A DNA stretch of 64,000 bases from UBA7455 sp026713185 (GTDB taxonomy: Bacteria > Pseudomonadota > Gammaproteobacteria > Pseudomonadales > Azotimanducaceae), in NCBI GenBank assembly GCA_963665785.1, contig OY762456.1:1178001-1242000 (forward strand), written 5' to 3'. Positions 23,878 to 33,490 of this stretch are shown here, piece by piece. Each line of letters begins with the position of its first letter. Within the stretch, counting starts at the first letter, position 1. Below the pieces are notes generated by a model. That model saw only the letters and a program-made list of their open reading frames with translations. It was not told where the DNA came from and ran no database searches. A program made the translations under genes and the position numbers.

Positions 23878-25464
23878 TTATGCATTTCCGCTGCGCATTA
23901 TTTCCCGTATCTGCGACCAGGGCTTGACACCGCAACGCTCCGCCCAGGCATCGTGGATGGCGGATAATTCGGCGACCACCTCCGGATTCTCTGCCGCTAC
24001 ATCATCGGTCTCGGTACGATTCCTGACGATATCATAAAGCTCCCAGTCGCCGGGATACTTGCACACCAGCTTCCAGTTTCCCTTGCGCACCGCACAGTTG
24101 CCTTCGTGTTCCCAGATCAGGGCTTCTTTGCCGTTGGGTTTTTCATCGAAGATTGGTGTTAACGTGGCGCCTTCCAGCGCCTTGATCGCGTTGCCGTTGT
24201 ATCTTTCAGGGTACTGGGCGCCAGCCACCTCGACGCAGGTTGCCATGATGTCGGTCAGTTGCCCCGGCAGATGGCGTAATTCTCCCTGCGCCCGGATCTG
24301 TGTGGGCCAGTGCACAATCAGCGGTGTCGCGATGCCGCCCTCGTGCACCCAGTGTTTATATTCACGAAAAGGCGTGTTGGACAGATTTGCCCAGGGTACC
24401 CCGTAGCTCTGATAGGTATCCTCCGCACCCGGCATCACCGCTGGATCGTTGTTGAATTGCACGGGCCTGCCGTCCCGGGTATGTGTGGTCCCAACCAGAA
24501 ACGTTCCCGTTTGCACCCAGTTCGTGAAGTTGATCTCCTCGGCGCAGGCGCCATTATCCGCGAGAAAGATAATCAGCGTATTGTCCAGTTGCCCATTACT
24601 CTCCAGAGCGTCGAGTATACGACCGATGCCCTGATCCATACGATCGATCTGCGCCGCGTATACTTCCATGCGCCGTGCCTGCCAGGCCTTGTCAGGCACT
24701 TCATGCCACGGCGGCTGGCTGGGATCACGAGGTGTCAGCGGCCAGGACTCGTCGAGCAGGCCGATCTCGCGCATGCGCGCCAGGCGCTCTTCGCGCAACT
24801 GATCCCATCCTGCATCGAACCGACCCGCATAGCGTGCAATATCCTCGTCATGCGCGTGCAGAGGCCAGTGGGGCGCCGTGTACGCGGTATAGAGAAAAAA
24901 CGGTTCGGATTGATCGGCATGTTCGTTCACATACTCGACCGCCTGATCACTGATGGCATCGGTAAAGAAGAAATCTTCGGGCAGCGAGTCCATGTCCACG
25001 GCGTCGTTCTCGCGGGTCAGGGTTTTCGGCTGCCAGTAGTTTGCAGCACCGCAGATGATGCCGAAGAATCGATCGAAGCCACGCTGGCGCGGCCAACTGT
25101 GTTTCGGGGACCCCGCATCCGTATGTCGAGTAACGTGCCACTTGCCGCTCATGTAAGTGGCGTAGCCGGCTGTCTTCAGCACTTCGGCAATGGTCACACA
25201 GTTGGCGTTGAGGTCTCCCCGGTAACCGTCCTCGTCCAGATCCTGCGTCATGTGTCCGACGCTTGCCTGGTGTGGATGCAGACCGGTCAGAATGGAGGCC
25301 CGGGTGGGACAACATCTCGCCGTGTTGTAGAACTGGGTGAAACGCAAACCGCCGGCTGCAAGACGATCAAGATTGGGCGTTTGGACCTCGCCACCGTAAC
25401 AGCCAATATCGGAATATCCCATATCGTCATTCATGATAAGCAGGATGTTCGGTCGATCAGACAT
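23878..25464 (-). CDS. Type I sulfatase (arylsulfatase A-like)
   Basis: The 528-aa sulfatase starts at MSDRPNILLIMNDDMGYSD (ATG 25464, after AGAGAGAAA). The metal-binding NDDMGYSD comes first, followed by the maturation motif CCPTRASILTG whose first Cys would become formylglycine. GKWHV and the C-terminal FLADNGA metal site follow. There is no signal peptide from this start, unlike many secreted sulfatases, so a cytoplasmic role on small sulfate esters is possible. A formylglycine-generating enzyme or anSME is required; none with the needed cysteines is in this window. Confidence 0.9.
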   Translation of the reverse strand: MSDRPNILLIMNDDMGYSDIGCYGGEVQTPNLDRLAAGGLRFTQFYNTARCCPTRASILTGLHPHQASVGHMTQDLDEDGYRGDLNANCVTIAEVLKTAGYATYMSGKWHVTRHTDAGSPKHSWPRQRGFDRFFGIICGAANYWQPKTLTRENDAVDMDSLPEDFFFTDAISDQAVEYVNEHADQSEPFFLYTAYTAPHWPLHAHDEDIARYAGRFDAGWDQLREERLARMREIGLLDESWPLTPRDPSQPPWHEVPDKAWQARRMEVYAAQIDRMDQGIGRILDALESNGQLDNTLIIFLADNGACAEEINFTNWVQTGTFLVGTTHTRDGRPVQFNNDPAVMPGAEDTYQSYGVPWANLSNTPFREYKHWVHEGGIATPLIVHWPTQIRAQGELRHLPGQLTDIMATCVEVAGAQYPERYNGNAIKALEGATLTPIFDEKPNGKEALIWEHEGNCAVRKGNWKLVCKYPGDWELYDIVRNRTETDDVAAENPEVVAELSAIHDAWAERCGVKPWSQIREIMRSGNA

Positions 25465-25619
25465 TTGTTTCTCTCTTTTGCTTTCCTTACCTGGGAATAA
25501 TAGCACTGGAAGGGACCTATACTCACTTACTGTGGATCCTGAATTTGCGCGCGCCAATCATGCCCCGACTGACGCACGGCGCGCCACCTTGTGGACCTGT
25601 ACGTTGCTTACTCTGTCGG

Positions 25620-25892
25620 TCAGACCTCGTCGAGTTCGATCCGGATCCCGCCAACCCGGTCGGCAACGAGGTTGTAGATCGCCGCGTAGATCACACCGAG
25701 GACAAAGGCTATGAGCGCGCAGACCAACGTCGATCCGATGATCTGAACGAGCCAGGCGCCGACATCGATGACAATGGCAATCACGATGCCCAACAACGCC
25801 CAAGCTATGCCCACAACAAAGCCGAAGATTGCCCCGATGACCGCGGAAATCCTGCCGGCCGATAACGTGTCTATGCGCGTGATTTCCTTCAT
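25620..25892 (-). CDS. Small membrane protein
   Basis: This 90-aa protein has three hydrophobic segments rich in Gly, Ala and Ile (from about 15-45 and 50-75) framed by a charged N-terminus (MKEITRIDTLSAGRI) and an acidic tail. It looks like a small integral membrane protein of DUF type, function unknown. A GGAG-like site precedes the ATG. It stands alone between the sulfatase and the PhyH remnant. Confidence 0.65.
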   Translation of the reverse strand: MKEITRIDTLSAGRISAVIGAIFGFVVGIAWALLGIVIAIVIDVGAWLVQIIGSTLVCALIAFVLGVIYAAIYNLVADRVGGIRIELDEV

Positions 25893-25966
25893 GTTTATCT
25901 CCTCACACTCTCATTTCGACTTGGTTTGACTTGCAGTGCCCCGCCGCCCCCGATCCTCCAGACCCA

Positions 25967-26125
25967 TCAAATCCGCGCCGCCCTCTCAAAATGATCAAAA
26001 GTGTCTTCACCGGCCACCAGGTGCACCACCCGCTTTTCGCCTGAAACCAGTTTCATCTCAGGGGAAATGTAGCGAATAGCCAAGCCAATACGCCGGTCTG
26101 CAGACACATTGCAATGAACCCCTTA
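25967..26125 (-). pseudogene. Phytanoyl-CoA dioxygenase (PhyH) C-terminal remnant
   Basis: A minus-strand frame ending at TGA (25967-25969) reads NVSADRRIGLAIRYISPEM and later LVAGEDTFDHFE. This is the end of a PhyH-family Fe(II)/2-oxoglutarate dioxygenase (consensus SDDRRIGLAIRYI...VRGxDxxGHFE). The N-terminal ~220 residues with the iron ligands are absent, so this is a relic between the membrane protein and the cyclase genes. Confidence 0.7.
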
Positions 26126-26152
26126 TATCGTCAATGCGTATTTCCAGCCGTG

Positions 26153-26875
26153 TCAGATTTCCTCTATCGCGATCGCACGAATCCAGGTACCCTCCATGCG
26201 TTCGACATTGAGCGGTACGCTCATGTAAAAAACGCGGTCTTTGGTCAATGACCCGATATTGGACAATGGATAGGCAATGGGGATGTTGTTGCCGGTCATG
26301 GCCCGGTGCGTCGGGCAGTTTTCCGGTTCGGGCGCCTTCGTTTTGGTTTCCCAGCCGATTCCGGGTACGCCGACTGCCAACAGCTTGATCTTCTTCTCTT
26401 CGGCCAGCCAGTAAGCCGTATCGCCATCTATCCAGGGTGCATCCTCGGCATACGGGCTGCCCATCAGCACGATGTCGCCCTCCTGCACATTGCCAAGATG
26501 CTCCGGCAGGATGGGCTCACCCTTCAGATCGTCAAAGAAGCACACGGCTGCCTCGCCATAATAGGTGTCGACCGGCATATCCCAAAGTCCCAGCATGCCA
26601 TCCGGCAGACCGGACCAGTTGTCGTTATGACCGATACCGAGCTGAATATGAGACCCGTGGTGACCACTTGGCGGGATGGGCCACACGGGATCTCCCGCCT
26701 GGTGGCCGACCAGTTGTTCGATCGAACTGTCATCCGGGCAGACCTGGTCTTCCAGATACCAGGGCAGGTTGTAAACATCCGTGCCACCCTCTTCCACACT
26801 CGTGTCCAACCTGTAAACACAGGATGCCAATTCGGCGCTCAGTTCAACTACTCTATAACCTTCAAGATTTATCAT
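26153..26875 (-). CDS. Cyclase-family (kynurenine formamidase-like) hydrolase, paralog 2
   Basis: This 240-aa cyclase-superfamily protein shows the expected beta architecture and LTKDRVFYMSVPLNVERMEG near the C-terminus. The metal motif is normally HxGTHxDxPxH; here it reads HHGSHIQLGIGH, so the histidines remain but Asp and Pro are replaced. It follows the related gene at 26884 with 8 bp between them, so the two are co-transcribed and may form a hetero-oligomer. A role in amide or lactone hydrolysis is likely, substrate unknown. Confidence 0.75.
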   Translation of the reverse strand: MINLEGYRVVELSAELASCVYRLDTSVEEGGTDVYNLPWYLEDQVCPDDSSIEQLVGHQAGDPVWPIPPSGHHGSHIQLGIGHNDNWSGLPDGMLGLWDMPVDTYYGEAAVCFFDDLKGEPILPEHLGNVQEGDIVLMGSPYAEDAPWIDGDTAYWLAEEKKIKLLAVGVPGIGWETKTKAPEPENCPTHRAMTGNNIPIAYPLSNIGSLTKDRVFYMSVPLNVERMEGTWIRAIAIEEI

Positions 26876-26883
26876 ATCTGCTC

Positions 26884-27675
26884 CTACACTTCTTCGAACG
26901 CAAGCGCCCGGGTGAAACTTGCTTCCATTTTGGTCATACGCAGCGGCAGACTGACATAGAAGACGCGATTCTTTGTCAACGTGTCGATATTGACTAACGG
27001 TTGTACAATGGGGACATTGGCGCCCAGCAACACTCTTTTAACCGGTGAGTTATTTGGCGCGGCGGCCTTCTGACTGTATTGCCACAGTATACCCGGCCCG
27101 ATGCCAACCATCTTGATTTGCCTGTCAGACACCAGCCATGAGCAAGTCCCGGGGGATAGCCATGGTTGCTCCAGGTCCTCAAATGGACTGGTCAGCAGTA
27201 CGACATCGCCCGCTTCGACATTAGACAGATGTTCCGGCTTGATCTCCTGACCGCGAGGATCTCCTGCTCTCACCCGACCCACAGGATAGTCACCGTTTTC
27301 TTGCGCCGGCTCCGGCTTCAGGTCCTGCAGATTGCATACTGCAGCAGGCCCCATAAAAGTTTCCACCGGCATCTCCCACAGGCCCTTCATGTCACCGGGC
27401 GCCTCAGACCAGTGACTGATATGTCCGCCACCACCCTGAACATGGACGCCGTGATGTGTGGTCTGTCGTTCCTGGGGCCAAACCTCGTCGCCTCCCGGCG
27501 GCGCCCCATACAACTTGAACAGTGAATTATCACCCGGGAATCGCCCCTCCCGCATCACCCATGGTTTGCCGTTCGGGTCGGTGTTGCCTTCCTCCAGCGT
27601 GCCGTCAACCAGGTATGCCCTGGCTTTGAGGCGCGGACTCAGGTCTACTGGTTTCAAACCTTCGAAGCTGAACAT
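26884..27675 (-). CDS. Cyclase-family (kynurenine formamidase-like) hydrolase, paralog 1
   Basis: The 263-aa product starts at the ATG at 27675 after AAAGGAGAG. It is a diverged paralog of the downstream gene: both share an opening LSPRLKARAYL/LSAELASCVYRL, a middle MPVETFMGPAAVC/MPVDTYYGEAAVC and the ending LTKNRVFYVSLPL. Its metal motif reads HHGVHVQGGGGH, again with Gln where Asp is expected. Tandem cyclases with the same substitution suggest a subfamily with distinct metal chemistry rather than random decay. Confidence 0.75.
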   Translation of the reverse strand: MFSFEGLKPVDLSPRLKARAYLVDGTLEEGNTDPNGKPWVMREGRFPGDNSLFKLYGAPPGGDEVWPQERQTTHHGVHVQGGGGHISHWSEAPGDMKGLWEMPVETFMGPAAVCNLQDLKPEPAQENGDYPVGRVRAGDPRGQEIKPEHLSNVEAGDVVLLTSPFEDLEQPWLSPGTCSWLVSDRQIKMVGIGPGILWQYSQKAAAPNNSPVKRVLLGANVPIVQPLVNIDTLTKNRVFYVSLPLRMTKMEASFTRALAFEEV

Positions 27676-27902
27676 GATCTCTCCTTTTAATTTTTTGTTG
27701 CCGATTGCAGTGCCAGCCAATCAATGCATTTTTACTATCAAATTGCAATATACCTTTAATCTAAATTTCTTGCCGTAACCCGCTGAGTTGAACGCGTCAG
27801 CACTTGTCATTAGACTGGCAAACCTCCTGTCTCTTGCTGATAGGAGCCTTCAGCGGGCCAGTTGATGAGAGAGAGGAGTAATTTTTTATAAGGGACATCA
27901 CT

Positions 27903-29831
27903 ATGGAAACCACCGCATCAAATCACTTCTGGAAGGCGCTATCACTTATTGTCGCACTAACCGCTTTACCGCTCAGTGCGTCTGCTGAGGAATCATATTC
28001 CCCTCACGTCGACCAGTCCTACCCGACCAATGTCTATTGGGGCGATACGCATGTGCACACCGCTCTGTCGTCAGATGCCTATATCTTTGGCGTGAGGCTC
28101 ACACCGGACGACGCCTATCGTTTTGCCAAGGGAGAGACGGTCCGAGCTACCGGCGGCAAGGAAGTTCGTCTGTATCGACCGTTGGATTTCCTCATGGTTT
28201 CTGATCACGCAGAGAACATGGGTGTTATCGCGCGGATCGATGCCGGAGATAAGTCTCTGTTAGCGACGGAAGCCGGCAAGCGTATTGCCAAGGCAATTGA
28301 CTATCCCATTTCTCTGCTGGAAGCCCTTGATGCAGACACCGACGAGCTGCTGAACGCCTACAATGCTGCAACCTTGATTGCTATCAAAGCTGACCAGGGT
28401 CCAGTCCAGGGTCTGGACCAGGCCGACCATGGGATCGTTATGCCCATTCGGCACTCGGTCTGGGCAGAGGTCATCGCAAACGCGGAACGACACAATGACC
28501 CCGGCAGCTTTACCACCTTCACAGGTTATGAGTGGACAGGAAATGGCCACCGGAATGTCATTTTTGCGGATGGGCCGGAACTCACCAGCCAGGTCGTGGC
28601 ATGGTCCGCCCTGGACAGCATGAATCCGGAAGATCTGTGGGCATACCTCAAGGCCTACGAGGAAAGCACGGGTGGGCAAGCGTTTGCGATCCCTCACAAC
28701 GGAAATCTCAGCGGCAACCGGATGTTCGCGCTCACCACTCTCGAGGGTAAGCCCCTTGACCAGATTTTAGCCAGGACCCGTTCACACTATGAACCGCTCT
28801 ACGAGGTGACACAAATCAAAGGGGACGGCGAATCCCATCCACTACTCTCGCCGAACGATGAGTTCGCCAATTACGAGGTTTTCAAGTGGGGAATCACTGA
28901 AAGCCAACCTGACGCGAAGAAACACGGTTCCACAGATACAAAAGTGCAAACCATTATCAAACTGCAGCAGAAGCCCACCAACGCCTATGCTCGATCCGCG
29001 CTGAAGCTTGGGTTGGGAGCCGAAGCGGAACTGGGAGTCAATCCCTTCAAGTTCGGCTTAATTGGGAGCACGGATTCCCACACTGCCCTTGCAACCGCTG
29101 ATCAGAACAATTTCTGGGGCAAGATGCCGGGCAATGAACCCGGCCGGAACCGCGTGATCACCGGATGGAATTACAATGCCGGTGGTTACGCCGCGGTATG
29201 GGCGCAAGAAAACACACGGGAAGCGATTTTTACAGCCATGCGGCGTAAAGAGGTCTATGCGACTACCGGTCCTCGCATCACCGTCAGATTCTTCGGCGGG
29301 TGGGACTACGTTGCTGCTGACGCCGTACGGCCAGACCTTGCTGGAGTTGGTTACGCCAGGGGTGTACCCATGGGTGGTGATCTCACACAGGCGCCAAAGG
29401 GGAAAGCACCAGGTTTTCTTATCCGCGCTGTAAAAGATCCCGATGGCGCCAATCTCGACCGTGTGCAAGTAATAAAGGGTTGGCTTGACGAAGATGGCGA
29501 ACTGCATGAGAAGATCTACAACGTTGCCTTGTCCGATGGTCGCACAGAGAACGGCAACGGTAATGTCCCCGCAGTGGGCAGTACGGTAGATATTCCGAAT
29601 GCTTCATACACCAACAGCATTGGCGATCCGGAGCTGGCCGTGGTGTGGAACGACCCCGATTTCGATCGCGACGAACTCGCCTTCTATTATCTACGCGTAC
29701 TGGAGATCCCGACACCTCGCTGGACAGCCTACGATGCCAAATTCTATGGTTTGCAAGATCTACCCGATGAGGTGCCCATGGTTACTCAAGAGCGAGCCTA
29801 TTCTTCACCCATCTGGTATACGCCAATGTGA
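27903..29831 (+). CDS. Secreted DUF3604 protein, copy 1
   Basis: This 642-aa protein has a signal peptide (cleaved near ASAEE) and a DUF3604 domain, a PHP-like metal-hydrolase fold. The conserved landmarks are VYWGDTHVHTALSSDA, FLMVSDHAENMGV, a central FTTFTGYEWTG, IPHNGNLS, GSTDSHTALAT and VYATTGPRI, with His/Asp metal ligands intact. It ends in ERAYSSPIWYTP. DUF3604 proteins are frequent in marine bacteria, and their substrate is not established. It is convergent with a second copy 120 bp downstream. Confidence 0.9.
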   Translation: METTASNHFWKALSLIVALTALPLSASAEESYSPHVDQSYPTNVYWGDTHVHTALSSDAYIFGVRLTPDDAYRFAKGETVRATGGKEVRLYRPLDFLMVSDHAENMGVIARIDAGDKSLLATEAGKRIAKAIDYPISLLEALDADTDELLNAYNAATLIAIKADQGPVQGLDQADHGIVMPIRHSVWAEVIANAERHNDPGSFTTFTGYEWTGNGHRNVIFADGPELTSQVVAWSALDSMNPEDLWAYLKAYEESTGGQAFAIPHNGNLSGNRMFALTTLEGKPLDQILARTRSHYEPLYEVTQIKGDGESHPLLSPNDEFANYEVFKWGITESQPDAKKHGSTDTKVQTIIKLQQKPTNAYARSALKLGLGAEAELGVNPFKFGLIGSTDSHTALATADQNNFWGKMPGNEPGRNRVITGWNYNAGGYAAVWAQENTREAIFTAMRRKEVYATTGPRITVRFFGGWDYVAADAVRPDLAGVGYARGVPMGGDLTQAPKGKAPGFLIRAVKDPDGANLDRVQVIKGWLDEDGELHEKIYNVALSDGRTENGNGNVPAVGSTVDIPNASYTNSIGDPELAVVWNDPDFDRDELAFYYLRVLEIPTPRWTAYDAKFYGLQDLPDEVPMVTQERAYSSPIWYTPM

Positions 29832-29912
29832 AACTGGTCAACTTGCCAGGATAGGGTAGGGGACCACCACCGACAGAAAGGATCAAGAACGACTACATCT
29901 TTTCATTAATAA

Positions 29913-29998
29913 TGAGGCCAATACCAGATAGGAGAACTGCCGGCCCGATCATCTCAGTAATCTTGAGGCGTATACCAGATAGGAGAGCTGTAGGCCCG
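29913..29998. repeat. 35-bp imperfect direct repeat between the DUF3604 genes
   Basis: TGAGGC..ATACCAGATAGGAGA..CTG occurs at 29913-29947 and again at 29964-29998 (about 30 of 35 identical). The second copy is the complement of the last codons of the minus-strand DUF3604 gene (SSPIWYTP region). The first copy therefore looks like the leftover tail of a third DUF3604 gene or a small local duplication. Confidence 0.6.
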
Positions 29999-31825
29999 TT
30001 CCTGGATGACCGCCGGTTCGGATACTTCCTTGAGGTTATAAAAACTTGCATCATAGGTCTGCCAACGTGGGGTTGGAATCTGCAGGACTCTTACATAGTA
30101 GAATGCGGCTTCCCTGCTGTTAAAATCCGGGTCTGTCCAGGTGGTAGAGAGTGAGTGACTACCAATGGAATTGAGATAGCTTGCCGTCTTAACGTCGACC
30201 GACGAACCAACAGCGGGAAGTTTATTGTCCTTGCCAATGCTGCGATCACCTGACCAGGCGACATCATGAATCTTCTCGTGCAGTCTGCCCTTAATATCCC
30301 GCCATCCCTTGATAATCTGAATGCGATCCAGATTTGCTCCGACTGGATCTTTGACAGCATGTAACAAAAAGGTAGGCGCCTCACTGTTTGCTCTTGGTTG
30401 CACCAGATCACCCCCCATGGGAACGCCATTGCGATAACCAATTTCAGCAAGGTGCGGATCAAACGCATCATCGCTTTCGAAGTTCCAGCCGCCAAAAAAC
30501 CGCAGGGTGATCCGAGGCCCGGTGGTCGCGTAAACCTCGCGTCGTTTCATGGCGGAAAAGATCGCCTCTCGTGTGTTTTTCCTGGCCCAGACAGCCGCGT
30601 ATCCGGAAGCAGAAAACTGCAGGCGCGAGCTGTATCGATAGGCTCCGGGGTCTGCCAGGTTATCTTCGTCGGCTGTGGCAAGCCCCTGGTGTGTATCAGT
30701 GGAACCAATCATGCCAAGCTTGTAGGGATTCACCCCGAGTTTAACGGCAAACTCGAGCCCTGTCTTTAGCGCTCCACGGGCATAAGACTGTCTGGCTATC
30801 TCCTCTGTTTTCGGTTCTCTCAAGGATTCGAAATCTGCGAACTCATCGTTGGGGGAGATGAGTGGATGCGTCTCACTGTCACCCTTGAACTGGGTCACTT
30901 CCATGATGGGTTCTATAGATGACTTGGTGCTGGCATAGTCTCTTGTCAGTGGCTTGCCGTGATATGTGACAGTATTGAACTGTTGGCCGTTGCTGAGATT
31001 GGTGTTGTGAGGAATGGCGATGACATCACTACCGGATTCCTTCCGATAGCGCTCAAGATGTGACCACAAATCCTCAGGGTTTTTACTGTCATACGATGAA
31101 AAAGGCAGCCATGCCCTGGTATACGTGGGTCCACCGACATACATCACGTTTCGGTGCAGCATGGAGGGAGTGGCACTGCTGTATTCGTATCCGGAGAAGG
31201 TGGTGAATTTGCCGGGCTCGTAGTGTTTCTCCGCAATGGCGACAACGCCTTCCCATACTTCGCGTCTGAAGTCAGTGTCAATACCGTAGTCGCCACCCTT
31301 TGCCGCTTTAGCGGTAGCCAGGGCCATGTTTCGGGTTTGGTATTCTTCAAGACTTTTGGCCTTTAACATCTCGCGCAGAGTCGGGAGTTCAGAAAGAAGT
31401 TTGAAATTGCGTTGGCCGTCTTCCGTTTTTAATAATCGGGGATCACCGGCAGCAAGTCTTGGCATAACACCCATGTTCTCGGCGTGATCGGATACCATGA
31501 GAAAGTCAAGGGGACGCTGCAATCGCACTTTGTCGCCGCCGCTCGCGACAATGGTTTCTCCTTTGGCGAATCGATAGGCCTCATCGGGGGTAACCCGGCT
31601 GCCCAAGGGATAAGCATCCGGCGAGAGGTAAGTATGGACATGAGTATCACCCCAGTAGAGGTTGTCTGGATAGTCCTGTCGTAGTGGCGGGGAGTAGGGT
31701 TCAGCAACATTCACCACTGCTGTCAGTGAAGTGACAAGAACCAGGATGAGACGCGGTAAAAATGGACCTGACCCCTTTTTATCCAGGGTACTTCTCTTAA
31801 TTGGTTTCGGGATATGGTTATTCAC
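29954..31825 (-). CDS. Secreted DUF3604 protein, copy 2
   Basis: The 623-aa product is a paralog of the gene at 27903, with the same landmarks: LYWGDTHVHTYLSPDA, FLMVSDHAENMGV, IPHNTNLS, GSTDTHQGLATA and VYATTGPRITLRFFGGW. The N-terminal charged region before the signal-peptide core contains KKGSGPFLP, which is the in-frame translation of the dispersed repeat at 31758-31780; the hydrophobic core (LILVLVTSLTAVV) follows directly. The gene begins 3 bp downstream of the ADP-ribosylglycohydrolase-type gene stop, on the same strand, suggesting co-transcription. Confidence 0.88.
   Translation of the reverse strand: MNNHIPKPIKRSTLDKKGSGPFLPRLILVLVTSLTAVVNVAEPYSPPLRQDYPDNLYWGDTHVHTYLSPDAYPLGSRVTPDEAYRFAKGETIVASGGDKVRLQRPLDFLMVSDHAENMGVMPRLAAGDPRLLKTEDGQRNFKLLSELPTLREMLKAKSLEEYQTRNMALATAKAAKGGDYGIDTDFRREVWEGVVAIAEKHYEPGKFTTFSGYEYSSATPSMLHRNVMYVGGPTYTRAWLPFSSYDSKNPEDLWSHLERYRKESGSDVIAIPHNTNLSNGQQFNTVTYHGKPLTRDYASTKSSIEPIMEVTQFKGDSETHPLISPNDEFADFESLREPKTEEIARQSYARGALKTGLEFAVKLGVNPYKLGMIGSTDTHQGLATADEDNLADPGAYRYSSRLQFSASGYAAVWARKNTREAIFSAMKRREVYATTGPRITLRFFGGWNFESDDAFDPHLAEIGYRNGVPMGGDLVQPRANSEAPTFLLHAVKDPVGANLDRIQIIKGWRDIKGRLHEKIHDVAWSGDRSIGKDNKLPAVGSSVDVKTASYLNSIGSHSLSTTWTDPDFNSREAAFYYVRVLQIPTPRWQTYDASFYNLKEVSEPAVIQERAYSSPIWYTPQDY
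31758..31780. repeat. Dispersed repeat (GGGGTCAGGTCCATTTTT family), copy inside a signal peptide
   Basis: AAAAATGGACCTGACCCC followed by a T-run lies in frame within the 5' coding part of the DUF3604 gene (29954-31825). Other copies lie at 35663-35762, 37756-37808 and 38764-38835. Confidence 0.85.
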
Positions 31826-31828
31826 GAT

Positions 31829-33448
31829 TCACTTCCCACGCTCACCATTAATGCCGATCTCGAACCCGTGACCGTTGCCGACTCCTTCGAGCGTGTCACC
31901 GACGACCCTGCCATCAAATTGGATGTCGATACCAAAACCACCTTTGTCCAAAATAAAGTCAAAGGTGACTTTATCACCTTCTGTCTTGACGTTTTTCAAT
32001 TTGCAGCTAAAGCCCATCCCATCATCGAAAGTTCCAGTGAGATCAGGTTCTACATTCATGACCCATCTGGTGTAGGATTGGTCGATGATCCAGTTGCCGA
32101 CAAAAGGGCTGTCACTGGGCTCTTCAGGTACCGACTCTTCCTCTGGCTCATGGTCCGGCATTGTCATGACATCTTTGGCGATCGTCCGGGTGCGTTCGGC
32201 GAGTTCAGAGATCTTATTGTCCTGATTGCCACGGACTGATGAAATGAGGCGGTCATTTAATACACCAATCCACTTGTCGGGTAGTGCAGCGGCGCCGAAT
32301 TTCAGACCCAGGATGGAACCCACGGTTGCCCCATTACAATCGGTATCCCAGCCACCCCGCACAGATACCACTATGCCATTCTCATAGTCATTGTTGCCAA
32401 AGTAAAGCCCAAGCACGACTAGTGCGGCGTTGTTAATCGTGTGTACACCGCTGTAGTGGCCATAGCGTTCATTGATCTTGTCCCAGACTTTGTCCCAGTC
32501 TTCGAGTTCCTGACACCATGCAAGCGTGTCGTGTATGGCTTCTGCGAGACGACACTTTGCAGGTATTTCGCTGAGCCCTACATTAATGATCTCTATGATG
32601 TCATCAGTGACATAGGCGGCTGCCAGCATGGCTGCCACAAACATCTCTCCGTAGATGCCATTCTTGACGTGGGAAATACTGGCATCACGAAAGGCAAACT
32701 CCGCAGCTTTTTCCGGCCAGGCAGGTGCTGCATAGCCGAAAATGTCGGCGCGAATTTGTGCGCCAATCCATTCACGCTGCGGATTGCGATAGGATGCCGA
32801 TTCGGGTGGCCAGAAACCGATAGCGAAATTTCGATAGGCTGCCCGCTCAGCCGTGTAAAGCAGATTGATTGGCATATGATCCATCCAGACATTGGCCATG
32901 ATTCTGGATGAGAGCTGCGCGCCGCGTCTTTCCAGCGCAATAAGACCCAGGATCGGATAATCCATATCATCATCCCGCGCCATAAAATCAATGTTGTCCC
33001 GCGTGCTGGTTTTCAGGGCGGGACTAATTTGCTGCTCGTCATAGGGGATATAGTTGTCGAGTGGCAAGGAATTGTGTGATTCAAGAAACCTGTCAATACG
33101 ATCCCTTGGCCAGCCTTCCACGGGCTTGCCCAGAGAACATCCGGCTGCGCGTCCGAGCCAGCCACCGTATATACGATCGTAAAGGTCTTCGTCGCTAATC
33201 GAGAGTTCCATGCGACGGGGTCCGTCGGGTCTAAGCGCCTTTATTTCCTCGAGCGTCGATGGCTCATCGTAGGTAAAGGAATCAGCTGGTTCCAGCGCAT
33301 CCAATTCATCGTATAACGTGACCAGTTGGTCCTCAGTATTGTTTTTAATCGCTGTATCAATGCGTTCGTCAAGGTCGCCAATATCGCAGCCTTCCTCCTG
33401 GCGCTGCGTGACTTCCTGGCGGATATACAATCGTTCGATGTTTTTCAT
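31829..33448 (-). CDS. ADP-ribosylglycohydrolase-family protein with C-terminal extension
   Basis: The 539-aa product from the ATG at 33448 has an ADP-ribosyl-crysteine/arginine hydrolase (ARH/DraG-type) fold: YGGWLGRAAGCSLGKPVEGW near the start of the domain, MARDDDMDYPILGL, and the metal-binding RGGWDTDCNGATVGSILG. The first ~90 residues are a charged helical extension and the last ~90 a beta domain (FVGNWIIDQSYTRW...) resembling lipocalin-like stress sensors. No signal peptide is seen. Family members remove ADP-ribose from proteins or act on related sugar nucleotides; the target here is unknown. Confidence 0.85.
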   Translation of the reverse strand: MKNIERLYIRQEVTQRQEEGCDIGDLDERIDTAIKNNTEDQLVTLYDELDALEPADSFTYDEPSTLEEIKALRPDGPRRMELSISDEDLYDRIYGGWLGRAAGCSLGKPVEGWPRDRIDRFLESHNSLPLDNYIPYDEQQISPALKTSTRDNIDFMARDDDMDYPILGLIALERRGAQLSSRIMANVWMDHMPINLLYTAERAAYRNFAIGFWPPESASYRNPQREWIGAQIRADIFGYAAPAWPEKAAEFAFRDASISHVKNGIYGEMFVAAMLAAAYVTDDIIEIINVGLSEIPAKCRLAEAIHDTLAWCQELEDWDKVWDKINERYGHYSGVHTINNAALVVLGLYFGNNDYENGIVVSVRGGWDTDCNGATVGSILGLKFGAAALPDKWIGVLNDRLISSVRGNQDNKISELAERTRTIAKDVMTMPDHEPEEESVPEEPSDSPFVGNWIIDQSYTRWVMNVEPDLTGTFDDGMGFSCKLKNVKTEGDKVTFDFILDKGGFGIDIQFDGRVVGDTLEGVGNGHGFEIGINGERGK

Positions 33449-33490
33449 TAACTGGTAACCAACAATGTGAATAGCACGGTGGAGTATACC

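Noticed and set aside
24310..25500. 396-codon plus-strand frame
   Set aside because: It lies opposite the sulfatase gene and has no domain character.
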